A stretch of 64,000 bases of DNA from Diphasiastrum complanatum (GCA_029204225.1 CM055107.1:23765391-23829390); one strand, 5' to 3'; shown: positions 46,325-58,495, counted from the first letter of the stretch. Translations and numbers: made by a program. The notes: generated from the sequence alone by a model not told the origin.

Positions 46325-47179
46325 CTAGTGAGTTCAAGATGGTAGATCTAGGATTCCTAAAGTTTATACTTGGGATAGAAGTGTCTAGAAGTAGCAATTT
46401 ACTTTCATAAGTCAATCTAAGTATGCTACTTCCATTCTTGAAAGATTTGGTATGAAAGATTGTAAGGGGATTGAAACCCCTATGGAGCATGTTGTGAAAG
46501 CAACTAATGAAGGTGATGAAACATCAGGAAGCTTATAGGCTCTCTAATCTATTTAACCATCACTAGACCTGACTTAAGTTTTTGTGTAAGCAAGTTGAGT
46601 CAAAGTATGCAAGCTCCTTTAGTTCATCATTGGAAAAGTGCGAAGAGAGTACTTAGATATGTTTCTAGTACTAGATTTTTTGGCATAGTTTATGAAGGAT
46701 CTAACTTGCACTTGAGAGCCTACTCGGATTCAGATTTTGCAGGTGACAAGATGGATAGGAAGTCCATTAGTGCATTTGCAACATTTCTTTGTGGAGGAGT
46801 AATATCTTGGATTTCCAAAAAGCAAGATACTATCTCACTATCTTCTTGTGAAGCCGAGTACAAGGCATTGACTTCAACAACCAAAGAGCTCCTATGGCTA
46901 AGAAGACTCTTGATGGAGCTACATGTGCTAGAGGCCGAGGAGATCCCTTACATATTTTGTGACAATCAAGCTTCTCAACAAATTGCTTCAAATCCTATCT
47001 TCCATGCTAGAACAAAGCATATTGAGATAGCTCACCACTTTGTAAGGGAGAAGGTACAATCCAAGGAGGTGCAACTACATCACATACCATCATTCGAATG
47101 CATAGCTGATATCTTAACCAAGGCATTGTCCAAAGATCACTTCAAGTTAAGATATGGTCTTGTAATTGTAGATAGATAG
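46325..47179 (+). mobile_element. Copia E: RT end and RNase H
   Basis: FKMVDLGFLKFILGIEVSRS begins the RT C-terminus, followed after a frameshift by SKYATSILERFGMKDCKGIE and TPMEHVVKATNEGDETSGSL. After another shift comes KLSQSMQAPLVHHWKSAKRV, then LRAYSDSDFAGDKMDRKSIS (RNase H first Asp), ISWISKKQDTISLSSCEAEY (Glu), YIFCDNQASQQIASNPIFHA and RTKHIEIAHHFVREKV. The 194-codon RNase H frame is intact to the terminal DILTKAL. Gag to RT N-terminus is missing. Confidence 0.9.
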
Positions 47180-47217
47180 ATGTACATTAGATTTGCCAAG
47201 TTAGAAGTGAGGAGGAG
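47180..47217 (+). promoter_or_regulatory. Polypurine tract region of copia E
   Basis: AGAAGTGAGGAGGAG directly precedes TGTTGAAATTTG at 47218, the expected PPT/3' LTR junction. Confidence 0.7.
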
Positions 47218-48050
47218 TGTTGAAATTTGTCACTTCTCACTTGACATTGGTTATTGTAAATAGTGATCAAACATTAGAACAATGTTGATGATCTGATTTC
47301 ACACGTGTGGAGCCTGTTTCCACGTGTGAAAGGAAATACTTTTCATACTTGTATATCTAAATTGATTTTGTATCAATCTAGTTAGTGTGAACATGATATG
47401 ACTAGTTTTTAGTCAAGTTGACTAGTCATCTAGAAATTAGTTTTTCCTTGCATGTGCATTAGTAAATGCTCCCACATGACAAGTGGATGTTCACACTTGT
47501 GTATAGAGTTCTAGAAGATAAGAGTTGACCATTTTCCTTAGATCCTATTTTGTAAGGAATATTCCTATATTCTAGGAGACTAGCTGTTTGGATTTTAGCC
47601 ATATTTTAGAAGGTCAACTTTGGATAAGGATAAAGGATGGATCAAATGGATAGATCTGAGTGATGTGGAACTCTTCACACATGTGAAGACCTGGTGGACT
47701 GTACCAGACTCATGGATGTACTTGATCCATAAAAGGATCATCATTTTTCTAAGAAGATGGATGAGACTTCTGCATTCTACACTTTTGTGAGATTTCTAGT
47801 CATTTGTTTTGTGATTTCTATGTATGATTGCTATCTAGAACTATTGTACTTGTTGTTTCAGGTGCAGGCTGTACTATGGATAGTACTCCACATGTGTGAG
47901 GCTGCCTTCACTAATTTATGATGTGTTGATCCATTGCTCTTGCTTAAATCCAAGTGTAGTGAATCTAGATCAAGATCTAATGTGTAGAACTTGATAGATC
48001 CATTGATTAAGCAACCAATAACTCTCTATGATTGTTAAGTACAATCATTA
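47218..48050 (+). mobile_element. 3' LTR of copia E
   Basis: Starts TGTTGAAATTTGTCAC after the PPT. It contains the paired module TTTCACACGTGTGG...CCACGTGTGAAA (47298-47330) and TGCAGGCTGTACTATGG then CCACATGTGTGAGG near 47870-47905, as in other LTRs here. The right end is approximate and abuts the truncated element F. Confidence 0.7.
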
Positions 48051-48057
48051 TTGTCCT

Positions 48058-49930
48058 AAAAACTGAAAATTTATCACTACATAAGCGAATAACAAGTGAA
48101 TTGATGTGTGTTTGACTACTGGTGAGAATGTATCAGTGTAGTCAATCTCATATTTCTGTGAAAATCCTTTAGCAACCAACCTTGCTAATTTGTATCTGAT
48201 GTTCTCTCCATCAAGACCTATCTTGTAGATCCACTTGCATTTGACTATTTTCCTTCCATCAGGAATAGGTGCAAGTGTCCATACATTGTTCTTATACATG
48301 GATGACATTTCATCTTCCGTTGCTTGAATCCAGCGATCTTTATCTGGTCCATCAACAGCTTTCTCGAATGTTTGAGGTTTATGAGAGAAACCACAAAATT
48401 CAATGGCATATTAAAAACATCCTAGCCATACCTTTCTGGTGGTTTACGTTGTTTGTCAGATCTTCTCATAGGTGGTTCGAGTTTGATTCTGCAAGTTTTG
48501 AGTTCAATTTTGATTCAACCTTTTCTGTTGGAATTTGAGCTGGTGATTCGAGTCTCTCAGGTACTCGATCTTGATCTCCCTCTGAATCTGGTAATTCTCC
48601 TTCATCTTCCTCTTGTTTTACTTCTGTCGTCGTTGGTCTCATAATAGTTTTTGAGAATTTCATAGCCGACAAGATTACTGTCTGTTATGAATTTTGACTC
48701 ATCAAATTTGACATCTCAAACAACTTTTATCTTGCCAGTTTCTAGTACATAGACACGATAATATGACGAATGTAAGTCGAATCCTACCAGAAAACCTTGT
48801 TCTATCTTTTCATCGAGTTTCTTTCTCAGCTTATCTGGTATGTGCATATACACTACGCATCCAAATGTCCAAACATGTGCAAGATTTGTCTTCGAGTTCC
48901 ACCATATCTCATGAGGAGTTCTATCTGGTATTGGAGATTTCAGAATACGATTTTGAAGATAATTCAATGTAGCCACTGCTTATGCCCTTAAAACAAGATT
49001 CGCAGGTAGTTCGAATATCTCTACTTTTGATTTTGACTCCTTGAATTCTCTGACTTTTGTTGGCTTGGTACAAGGCTTCCATGTTCATGTGACATAGCCT
49101 CTTGTGTCACAATATATCTGTTGATTCCTGACTTTGATTTGCTTGTTCGATTCTTGTTCGAATGTTCAGGTGATACAAATTTCCTTCTCTGTTGCCTTTA
49201 GCAACTAGGTTATCAAAATCTTCCTCGAACAGTTTACAAGAGTTCTGCGTGAAGGTTACTGACATGTCTGTATCAACTATCTTAGCTACGGATAGAAGAT
49301 CTTTATCAAGAGTAGGGACAAAGAGAACTTCCTCCAGTTTCTTGTCACCCTGATTCGTGTCTAGCCATAGTGCACTAGTTCCATCAACCATGTGTTTAGA
49401 ACCGTCTCCAAGTATAATGAATCTCAAATAGTTCGTCTTCTTGTACTTAGACAAAATTTGTTTCAAAGAAACAAAATGTAAGGTGACTTCCAAATCAAGA
49501 ACTACTTCTCAAATTTGCGAATTTGATGAACAACATAAATCTTCAGAAACATATGCTACTGAGTTTTTTGTCGTCCTCTCTTCCGCTACTCTGGAACATT
49601 CTGCTTTGTCTTCAACAAAATTAGAATCTGAAGGTTCACTTCGATTCTGCTCCTTTTTGTTCCTGGGATTTTGATAACAGTCTACTACTGCATGACCCCA
49701 TTTATGACAATGAATACATTCAATCTTTAATTTTAACCAACACTTGTCTTTTGTATGACTAATTTTTTGCATCTGTTGCAGATCTTCTTTTCACTAGAAT
49801 CTTTATGCTGTTTTCCAGATTGTCGATCATTTGTCTATATTTTGTTCGCGATAGTATCTTTGACAGTTTTTGCTTCACGACAGTCTTCTTGATCTTTTGA
49901 GGCAAATTTGCATATATTTTGAGTTTGCGA
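48058..49930 (-). mobile_element. Copia F: gag zinc knuckles, protease, integrase end, RT start
   Basis: Minus strand, 49930 to 48058. Two CCHC knuckles (CNRCKKISHTKDKC after a frameshift, and CIHCHKWGHAVVDC). Protease/linker region: YLRFIILGDGSKHMVDGTSA, EEVLFVPTLDKDLLSVAKIV and NREGNLYHLNI, then RLCHMNMEALYQANKSQRIQ of the GAG_pre-integrase. The integrase core is mostly missing, the C-terminus present (ATLNYLQNRILKSPIPDRTP, TPHEIWWNSKTNLAHVWTFG, VYMHIPDKLRKKLDEK). RT begins [40 protein letters not shown] and [20 protein letters not shown] and is cut at 48058 by the LTR of E. Multiple stops. Unlike A-D it keeps the pre-integrase segment. Confidence 0.88.
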
Positions 49931-49935
49931 TAATT

Positions 49936-50620
49936 TTAGGACCATAAATGGATCTGCAAAAGATCCACAAGAGTGATTGGATGCTTGCTTAACAATCTAT
50001 CAAAAAACTAGACACAAAAAAGTTGATTTAGATTGGCAATTTGACAAACAACAAGCATTAACAATAAAAAGCATTGGTAAACATTGAAATCTGATCCCAC
50101 ATGTGTGTAATACAGGTTGTAGTATGGCCTTCAACCTGAGAAACAAGTATAATTTAATTTGGTTTCATTTGGATCACAAAAACTCAATGTACATAGTGAA
50201 CTAGCTTGAGATTGCCAATGAGCTCCAAAATGTTTCTATCTTCTCACTATGGAGAGAGAGAATACATAGCAAATTCGACTTCCTTCTTGAAGTTAGGTGG
50301 ATTTCCAGCATTTAATAAGGAAGTTAACTCACTCTCCTTTACCTAAAATGAAATCCTAGTCTATTTCCTAGAGTCATGCTTGGTAGATAGCTAGTTGATC
50401 AAATTTTCACCTTAAATCTAGGATTTAGGTCCTATAAACTAGGAATCACTACCAAAATGACATGACCAACCCTATGGACTTGACCTAACCTAAATTAGGA
50501 TTGGATTGCCACGTGGAATATTGGCCTCACATGTGTGGAATCCACTTATGTACAAAATTTACATTATACTACATGGTTTTTGATCAAGCTAGATTTGCCA
50601 ATTTTTGGCAATTCTTCACA
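49936..50620 (-). mobile_element. 3' LTR of copia element D
   Basis: Pairs with 53784-54485. It ends GGCAATTCTTCACA at 50620; the minus strand beside it reads AATTTGAGGAG, a PPT. The first ~18 bp present in the partner (TGTGAAAGTACTGTACTT) are absent because the LTR is cut by relic F. The first ~240 aligned bases differ from the partner at roughly 8%. Confidence 0.88.
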
Positions 50621-50828
50621 CTCCTCAAATTTAGCTTGATCTATTTACAACTCTCTTGATAGATAAATGAAAGCTTTTAGAAGTGTCTAAAAAATCCAGC
50701 TACAAACAAGGAACTTTTGAGACTCCAATACAGAATGATGTCCATGAAGGATCTTTCACCACCTCTTAAAGGATCCCTTACAAGATGTTCCACAAATGTG
50801 TCTATATACATGTAGCACACTTCAAAAA

Positions 50829-52070
50829 CTATACATCATGCCAAGACATGGATTCCAAGGCATTTTGTGCACTTGAAGATACATCAATAAAACTACTGAG
50901 TGCATACATAATGTTGCCAAAGACAACTTGCCTTGCTTGGTCCATATGATTGAGCCTAGATGGCTCCATCTTGATACTCATGGTTTTTCTTGGAGTCCTC
51001 GGGTCTTGAGCTTGCTCCTCCACTTGACTTGACTCCAAACCTTCAATGAATTGAATAAAGTGCTGGTCCAAAGCTACTCCTTCAAGTTTACAAATCTTCC
51101 ACTCTTGAAAGATCACATTTCCACCATTGACAACTTCTTTGATGGAAAACAAGTAGATTCTACAATCTCTACTTGAAGAGCAAAACACTACCATTATTCC
51201 TATCATTGAAATAGTATAATATTTGGTCCTTACATTGGAATGATCATGCACAAAGCATGTGGACACAAAGATTTTCAAAGAAAATGATGTTTCATCTTTA
51301 ATGACTCTATTCAAACTATTACAAAAATAGTTATCCAATGAAATTGCTTTATCAACAACAAATGTAGATTTCAAAGCATCCCATTTCATTGTCTTGTCAT
51401 ACAAAGTAATAAAAACCATGAATCTTAAAGGTAAGAAACAAGTCACCTCATGTCTACTAATACTTTCCAAAAAGTATTCAAAGATAGTAGACTCTCCAAT
51501 GCTCACAACCCTTGCCAGATGCACACTTGAATGGACCATTTGCATGCAATTTGAGGACTCGGCCATTGTCATTGAGGACTCCCTTGGAACTCTCATGCTT
51601 TGAGGCTGATCCTCAAGATCTTCCTCCTTTTGATGCTCCTCCTCAATGCGAGCAAAATCACACTTTGCCAAGATCTCCTCTTGAGTGATCTCCTCCTTTG
51701 CCAAGCTCATTCTTTCAAAAGCAACACTAGCTTCCAACGTAAACAATCTTCCATGTTTAAATCCCTTTGCAATGCAAACATCATTCTTCAAGATGAAGTA
51801 AACACCATGCTTAAAGTGGACATCCAAACCACTTTCTAAGAGTAGACCAACACTAAGCATATTCTTGGTGATTGATGGTACATAAAGGACATTTTCTAGA
51901 TCCATGCATTTTGAGGATTCTAGACACAAAGAGATGGTGCCAACACCATCTATCCTACACTCTTCATCATTTGCAGTAAAGACAAACTTCTTCGCAACAT
52001 TGAAAGAGTGTAAGGTTGAGAAAAAGTCCTTTTCACAAGACATGTGGGAGCCAGCCCCCTTGTCAATCCA
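50829..52070 (-). mobile_element. Element D: mutated protease and 400-codon tail ORF
   Basis: Right after a TGA the frame reads WIDKGAGSHMSCEKDFFS, a copia protease in which catalytic D-S-G has become D-K-G. The family pattern NVLYVPSITKNMLSVGLLLE and GRLFTLEASVAFER follows, then a tail with no integrase, RT or RNase H: QSMRVPRESSMTMAESSNCM, MKWDALKSTFVVDKAISLDN, KYYTISMIGIMVVFCSSSRD and DPRTPRKTMSIKMEPSRLNH. The frame is open for 404 codons to 50829, ~200 bp before the LTR. The tail is not obviously related to those of A/B or C. Function unknown. Confidence 0.8.
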
Positions 52071-52984
52071 TCAATTGTCTCTTGAATTGCTATTGCTTGT
52101 TGGTGAGGATGTAGATGCCATCAAGAATACATCTACTTCATCCTCCTCCTCCTCCTTTGCAAGGTTTCCTTGTTTGTCCTCATCCACTTGTGCTCTTAGC
52201 CTCTTGTAGCATTCAGATGCATAATGCCCCTTCCTTCCACAAAAGAAGCATTTTTGCTTTGACTTGTCCTTTGACCTTGATGCATCATCCTCTTCTTTGT
52301 CCTCCTTTGGATGCTTCTTCTTTCCATTGGTCTTCTTTTTGCCCTTGAATGAGAAATTGGCTTTCTCATCAGCATCCTGCAAAAACAAGGAACTCATCCT
52401 AGATTTTGCATGGAGCATCCTACATTCTTCAGCCACTAATACACTGTGAAGTTTTTCTATAGTTGGCAAAGTGTCTTGGATGGCAAAACTTTGGACCAAA
52501 TTTGCAAAGTCATCTCCTAGACCACTAGAACAATTTGTACAAGCTCTCCATCATGAATCTTCTCTCCAATGGAAGCCAACTCCCTATTTAGAGACTTGAT
52601 TCAGAGTACATAATCATGTGCACTCTCCTCACTTCTTCTCATGCTTTGCAAAATTTGATTTCTAAGCATGAGTGCTCTTGAAGTGTTACTAGATTCATAG
52701 ATTGATTTTAAAGACTCCCAAGCCTCTTGAGCACTAGTACATGCTGATACTTCGCTCAACAAATCCTTGCTCACATTCATCTTCACACAATGAAGTGCAA
52801 GCCTAGATCTCTTCTTGTATCTAGCTAACTCTTGTGCACCTAGAGGTACATCTTCATCTTCAATCAGAAACTCATAAAGGTCTTGGAGCACCAAGAGTGA
52901 CTCCATCCTAACCTTCCAAATAGCATAATTTGTAGAATTCAATCTCCCACTAGCTTCTAGAAGGTATGCTCCAACAGATCCCAT
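52071..52984 (-). mobile_element. Element D: copia gag with zinc knuckle
   Basis: Start Met at 52984: MGSVGAYLLEASGRLNSTNY and AIWKVRMESLLVLQDLYEFL, the classical copia gag opening. Then YKKRSRLALHCVKMNVSKDL, WESLKSIYESSNTSRALMLR, a TGA at ~52600, a frameshift near 52525, LVQSFAIQDTLPTIEKLHSV, basic KGKKKTNGKKKHPKED, and the knuckle CFFCGRKGHYASEC. An acidic run (EEEEDEVDVFLM) leads to a TGA before the protease. The only A-D copy with its gag start preserved. Confidence 0.88.
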
Positions 52985-53004
52985 CAGTGACCTCTACAAA
53001 CAAG

Positions 53005-53345
53005 AAATAGATTTGATTGAACTTGAAACTCACAAAGGTCTCACACTTGCAGTGTTTCACTCAAATTTGATTTCTAATTACCAAATGGACTTATAATCAC
53101 AGTTCTGTCACTCCCTCACAAAGCTGGAATGAAGACAAGATGAAGTGAAAACTACTTTCAAACAAATCTTGCCAAGAAATGGATTTGATTGTCTCTAGAA
53201 ACTCACCAAGGTCTCTCTCTTGTAGTGTTTCACTCAAATTAGATTTCTAATCCAACAAATGGACTTATAATCTCAGTTCTAGCACTCCCTCACAAAGTTG
53301 GAATGAAGATAAGATGATGTGAAATACTTACAATCAAATCTTGCC
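53005..53345. repeat. Two-copy tandem duplication (~175 bp) in the element D leader
   Basis: 53005-53178 and 53180-53345 share TGTTTCACTCAAATT, AAATGGACTTATAATC, CACTCCCTCACAAAG and AATCTTGCCAA. The copies differ at about one base in ten. They lie between gag and PBS. Confidence 0.85.
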
Positions 53346-53770
53346 AATTTTGGCTATTTTTGGACAAAAAAATGACTTAATCGCTTTCACACTTTTTGAT
53401 GTATGTTCAATACCTGTAAAACAAGTTTAGAGGACCTGATTTTCAGCCTAGATTAATTAGGTTTCATGAGCCTATGTTAAATCTAATCAATGGCACTCAA
53501 TCTTGGTAGCTTATCCTAAGATTTCCACCAAAAATCACATCAAAAGATCACAAATTGAAATTCTTTGGATCAAATGAATACCATGCATTAAATGCAGGTT
53601 CAGAGGTGCCCGCACATGTGGACAGTACGGATTTGGACCCCTACCAAGTTTGGGATCAAATCTCCTCACAAAAATCAAGATTCTAGCTTGCCCTCTCAAT
53701 ACTAGTTTTTAGCACCAAAACTTGCTAAAAATGGACCTGCATTAGATCAATGGCTTATGCTCTTGTACTT

Positions 53771-53783
53771 GGTTCTGATACCA
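53771..53783 (-). promoter_or_regulatory. Element D primer-binding site (initiator Met tRNA)
   Basis: GGTTCTGATACCA is the complement of TGGTATCAGAACC, the copia PBS, placed directly at the LTR end (TGTGAAAG at 53784). It proves minus-strand orientation and that the 53784-54485 repeat is the 5' LTR. Confidence 0.9.
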
Positions 53784-54485
53784 TGTGAAAGTACTGTACT
53801 TTAGGACCATAAATGGATCTACAAAAGATCCAAAATAGTGATCGGATGCTTGCTTAACAATCTTTAAAAAAACTAGACACAAAAAAGTTGATCTAGATTG
53901 GCAATTTGACAAACAACAAGCACTAACAATCAAAAGCATTGATAAACATTGAAATATGAGCCCACACATGTGTAATATAGGCTGTAGTACGGCCTTCAAC
54001 CTGAGAAACAAGTAGAATTTGATTTGGTTTCATTTGGATCACAAAAACTCAATGTACATAGTGAACTAGCTTGAGATTGCCAATGAGCTCCAAAAATTTT
54101 CCATCTTCTCACTATGGAGAGAGGGAATACATAGCAAATTCGACTTCCTTCTTGAAGTTAGGTGGATTTCCAGCATGTAATAAGGAAGTTAACTCACTCT
54201 CCTTGAACTAAAATGAAATCCTAGTCTATTTCCTAGATTCATGCTTGGTAGATAGCTAGTTGGTCAAATTTTCACCTTAAATCTAGGATTTAGGTCCTAT
54301 AAACTAGGAATCACTACCAAAATGACATGACCAACCCTATGGACTTGACCTAGCCTACATTAGGAGTGGATTGCCACGTGGCATATTGGCCTCACATGTG
54401 TGGAATCCACTTATGTACAAAATTTACATTATACTACATGGTTTTTGATCAAGCTAGATTTGCCAATTTTTGGCAATTCTTCACA
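53784..54485 (-). mobile_element. 5' LTR of copia element D, complete
   Basis: 702 bp with ends TGTGAAAG...TTCTTCACA. Matches the LTR at 49936-50620 and the fragment at 1-554. CACACATGTGTAATATAGGC and ACGGCC form the conserved module near 53963-53994. The sequence after it starts TTGGC; the matching target duplication on the left is lost. Confidence 0.92.
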
Positions 54486-54799
54486 TTGGCGACATATGAT
54501 GACATTGTTACTTTCATCTATTACATTAGTAATGAGCATAAAATATTATAAAGAAATCATAGATGCAAAAAGATAATGACTATTTGTTTTACAATTTGGA
54601 AAATAAATAAATTAAATAAACCATAAAACTTCAATTTTAAAAATAATTTGAAACTCCAACACACATAGCAACACACATAACAAAAAACATGATGCTTGAC
54701 TCAACATGCAAGGGCTTAAATTTCATTTTGTTAGAACTCATCATCATAGACAATCGTGATATGTTTTATTCATCAGAGTTTCCATTATTGAATATGTCA

Positions 54800-54885
54800 G
54801 CCCAACGGGGTTGGCTCAGTTGGTTAGCTTGACATCCAAAGTTTCTTTGGTCTCAGGTTCGAGCCTTCCCTTAGAAACCAAGAAG
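54800..54885 (+). mobile_element. tRNA-derived mini-SINE, copy 1, with 17-bp TSD
   Basis: 86-bp body with pol III box A TGGCTCAGTTGG (54812-54823) and box B GGTTCGAGCC (54856-54865), spacing as in tRNA genes. Perfect target duplications CATTATTGAATATGTCA lie at 54783-54799 and 54886-54902. It ends CCAAGAAG without a long A or T tail. Not a tRNA gene: no cloverleaf acceptor stem. Confidence 0.85.
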
Positions 54886-54980
54886 CATTATTGAATATGT
54901 CACATAACTCATATGTGATAAGGCTTGGAAGAACAAATGTTCAAAGACATTTCTCAAGTAATTGTTTCAATTCACATGTC

Positions 54981-55069
54981 AAGACCCAAAGGGGTTGGCT
55001 CAATTGGTTAGCTTGACATCCAAAGTTTCTTTGGTCTCAAGTTCGAGCCTCCCCTTGGAAACCAAGAAG
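54981..55069 (+). mobile_element. tRNA-derived mini-SINE, copy 2, with 13-bp TSD
   Basis: 89-bp body, ~90% like copy 1: box A TGGCTCAATTGG, box B AGTTCGAGCC, end CCAAGAAG. Perfect target duplications CAATTCACATGTC at 54968-54980 and 55070-55082. Same orientation as copy 1 but a different target site, so an independent insertion. Confidence 0.85.
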
Positions 55070-55082
55070 CAATTCACATGTC

Positions 55083-57383
55083 TAATGATTCACAAGATTT
55101 AGATTTATATATCTCAAATATCTACCCTTCACGATTCTTTTTTAATTTTTAAATAAAAAATCTAATTATGTAGTCATATCTTATCAATTTTTATTCTAAT
55201 AGCACATGGAATAATAAAATAGCAAAAAACTACAATTTAAAAAAAGTTGCATTTAGTGATCAGAAAATTTCATCAATTGTTAATAAGTACATAAAATTTT
55301 TTGCTTGGAAGAGAATCGTAGAAAATGTTACAACTAACATAACGTTGACTATATCCTACTTTTTAAAGCAATACAATACAACTCACACATGTTTAAAACG
55401 ATAAAATATTATGCTCAAATCTGCATGTACTATGTTTCTTTTGGATAAAGAGAAATAAAGTCATCAACATCAATATTTAAGGTTTTTTGGATATCTAGAA
55501 TGTAACAATATTGTATAAAGTGACTGAAGGATAATATAATTTTCTATACTAGTTGTACTAAGTTACAAGGTCATTGATTTTCTTGAACTTGTTGATGTTT
55601 TTCTTTTTAACCAAATACATGTTAAGACTTGATGCATGAAATTATTGGTGGATCTAAAACTTGACATATGGAGTATTCTCACGATGACACCATGTGGCTA
55701 TTATATTGTAAAAAACTGGATTTATTTTTTTACTACCATAGACACATGATATTCTTCCAACACCTATAGAGCCTTTGAAATGCTTGATTTACTAATTGTC
55801 TCTATAAATTGATTGTATGTATGCTTGTAATTAAGACTATTATGCAATTTTTTTCTTTTGGTAATATAAAACAATATTTAAAAAAAAAAAAGTGTATCTA
55901 CTTACTAGATGATACATATTTTCTTCTTTTTTTCAATTATAGTAAATTTTCACCAAAATTGAAGATATGATATCTCAATCTCTTAAGTTTTATAATAACA
56001 AAACATATGTGTAGGTGTGTATAGCATTGTTTTTTGTTTTTAAAATACAATTAAAATTAAGTATATTTGAGTCAAATACATGATCTTTAATCTATTATAG
56101 TGATTTTAATACACATCAACAATTTTAGAGTGTCATAATATAGGATCTTCCAGTTTTTCTTAAGATTTCATATTATCTTAACATTTACTTATAATGAATG
56201 TAAAAGATAGAGTGAACATGGATTTACTTGAAATCTCATGTCTTTTGTATAGCATCTTCATGAACTATATAGCAGACTCATATAATATTTCAAAACTTGC
56301 ATGATCTCAAAGGGCTATCTCAAAGAACTGTTTGTAAGGGACCCAACACATGTCTTTTTTGATATCATGTGGTTGTTGTTATCAACCACAAAGAAATCAC
56401 TAATAATGAGATTGCCAAAAAATCAATTATATATTTGTGAAGGAGAGAAATAAAAGTCCGAGTTGCATTGTAGATGTATTATTTGTATTTCACATAAACT
56501 CTACATGAGTTGATTGCAAATCTTTTTTTATTTATTTAAAAAAGACATATTTCAAAAGATGATTAGGTGTTGACTGCATAATTGATAGCAATCTTTTCAA
56601 TGTGATTTGTAAACACTTCAAAAATAAGTGATAAGTAGAAATTAAAATTTGCTTAAAAAGAAGTTAATAAAACTTATTATTCTAAGGCTAATATCATTGA
56701 CATAAACACCAATGAGACTCATGGATCATCAAATATATTCAATGGTAACTCTAGCGTGGAATTAAAAGCTCTATAGAATGACTTTAATGGTATGATTTTA
56801 GAGATCTTTTAACATGAGCTCTATGCAACAAGGGGATTGAAAGCTTGTATATGTGAGAAAAACTTGAAATCTCTTCATAATATGCTAAATTTTTCCAAAT
56901 GCATGAGTTATCTCATAGTCATAATATTCAAGAAATGTTTTCTCATAAGCAGTCATGTAGAAACTTTGAAGTAGATCTAGAGTTGAAGTCCAATATTTTT
57001 CTTGATATTCTTCATTTCTTCACAATATATAGTTATTGAAGATCCTTATACAATTAATAGAAATTTTTATAACTATAGATACCCAAAAATAGTTTCAACT
57101 CATCAATGCAGAGAAGGAGATGATATCATACATTATATGTGCTATTATATGAAATATGCAACTTTTTATCATTTGGGTATGATTAATCATATTCAAATCA
57201 AATTAGAGCCTTTTCTATGTTAGCTCAACCATTGGCATGGTTAGCCTCATTGTTTTCTCATAATTATATAATGAGCTTTTATGTAGTCTAGTTGATTGCT
57301 TATATATTTAGTATCTTATCTCCTTTCTCCAATTTGAATGGCTTTTCAAATTCTTCCACGGCTTGACTTTGTGTTTGAGTGTA
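55083..57383. other. AT-rich DNA, no gene seen
   Basis: Very AT-rich, no frame above ~60 codons with any similarity. No RNA gene seen. Confidence 0.6.
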
Positions 57384-57550
57384 TTACTTAATATTGGGTG
57401 TACCCATATTCACCCTAGTCTAGAGTGGCTTCACTCTAAGATGTACTTGGCTTGTTTACTCATACTTTACTTAATATTGGGTGTACCCATATTTACCCTA
57501 GTCTAGAGTGCCTTCACTCTAAGATGTACTTGGCTTGTTACTCATACTTT
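57384..57550. repeat. Recent tandem duplication, 83-bp unit
   Basis: Copies start at 57384 and 57467; both read TTACTTAATATTGGGTGTAC, CCTAGTCTAGAGTG and CACTCTAAGATGTACTTGGC. Only about three differences, so much younger than its surroundings. Confidence 0.9.
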
Positions 57551-58495
57551 GTGTGGATTGGAAAATATTTAAATTATTGAAATATTCATGATGCCATAAC
57601 ACATAGTTCCAAGACCAATAGTCAATTTTATCGCAAAAGTCTCAAACATCAATGAGGTATTTGATTTATGATATATTACTACTAGACAAAGGACATTTTG
57701 CCTTGTCGATAATGATTGTCTTTACTACAAGTTGTGTATTATTTTTACTAGTGACTAAATATACATTTGGTACATATTTACTACTTACCACTTTCTAGTC
57801 TTAACATGTTGTGATTATGTATGTTGCAATAACTGCAATATTGGCTTTAACATTCTTTTGCATCACTGTTTTTTTCCTAGTAGTTTTTACTATACTAAAT
57901 AAAAAAATTGCCTTGCATGTAGACTCAATTTCCATGTCTTGAATTGGGAGGTTCTCTATATTCTTCTTTAGAAACATACAATTTTGTTTATCATATATGG
58001 CTAGAAGCAGGGGCATTTAACTCAAGAGAGTATCTAGGATACTTAAAATTGAGTTTTTATCATTTTTATATCTTAATGATTATCCTAGAGATTCTAATTA
58101 AATGAACTTAGAATTGTGGATTCTGAAGATATTTGTCTGCCAGAGTTGTAGATGATTTCAAACTATAATTGTTGATTTTCTTTAACTTTAATCTCTTAAG
58201 TTAGGAAATACTTGACCAAGTATTTCATGTAGGTGTTTTACATGAAGGTGATGTTACTAACTTCTAGAGAGTGTAACCCATATGGAAAATTCATCACTTA
58301 GTGTACTTTCCAACTTGAGTTTGTACTCCAGGACAGAGGTTAACTGTTGAAAACCAGTTTTAACTTTGGGTACTTCTTTGATAATAACGTTAGATTAAGA
58401 ATAATGATTTTCAAGGATGATTGAATAAAGTTAAAGGAACTGTTTTTGTGATTCTTTCATGTTTTGAGAACAAAACCAGATTAAGGGGAGAAGAA
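57551..58495. other. No gene seen
   Basis: AT-rich, no supported feature; a purine run (TTAAGGGGAGAAG) at its end may be a PPT for the LTR candidate that follows. Confidence 0.5.

Noticed and set aside
54800-55069. tRNA genes
   Set aside because: Box A and box B are present but the sequence cannot form an acceptor stem or anticodon arm, and both copies have target duplications; they are SINEs.
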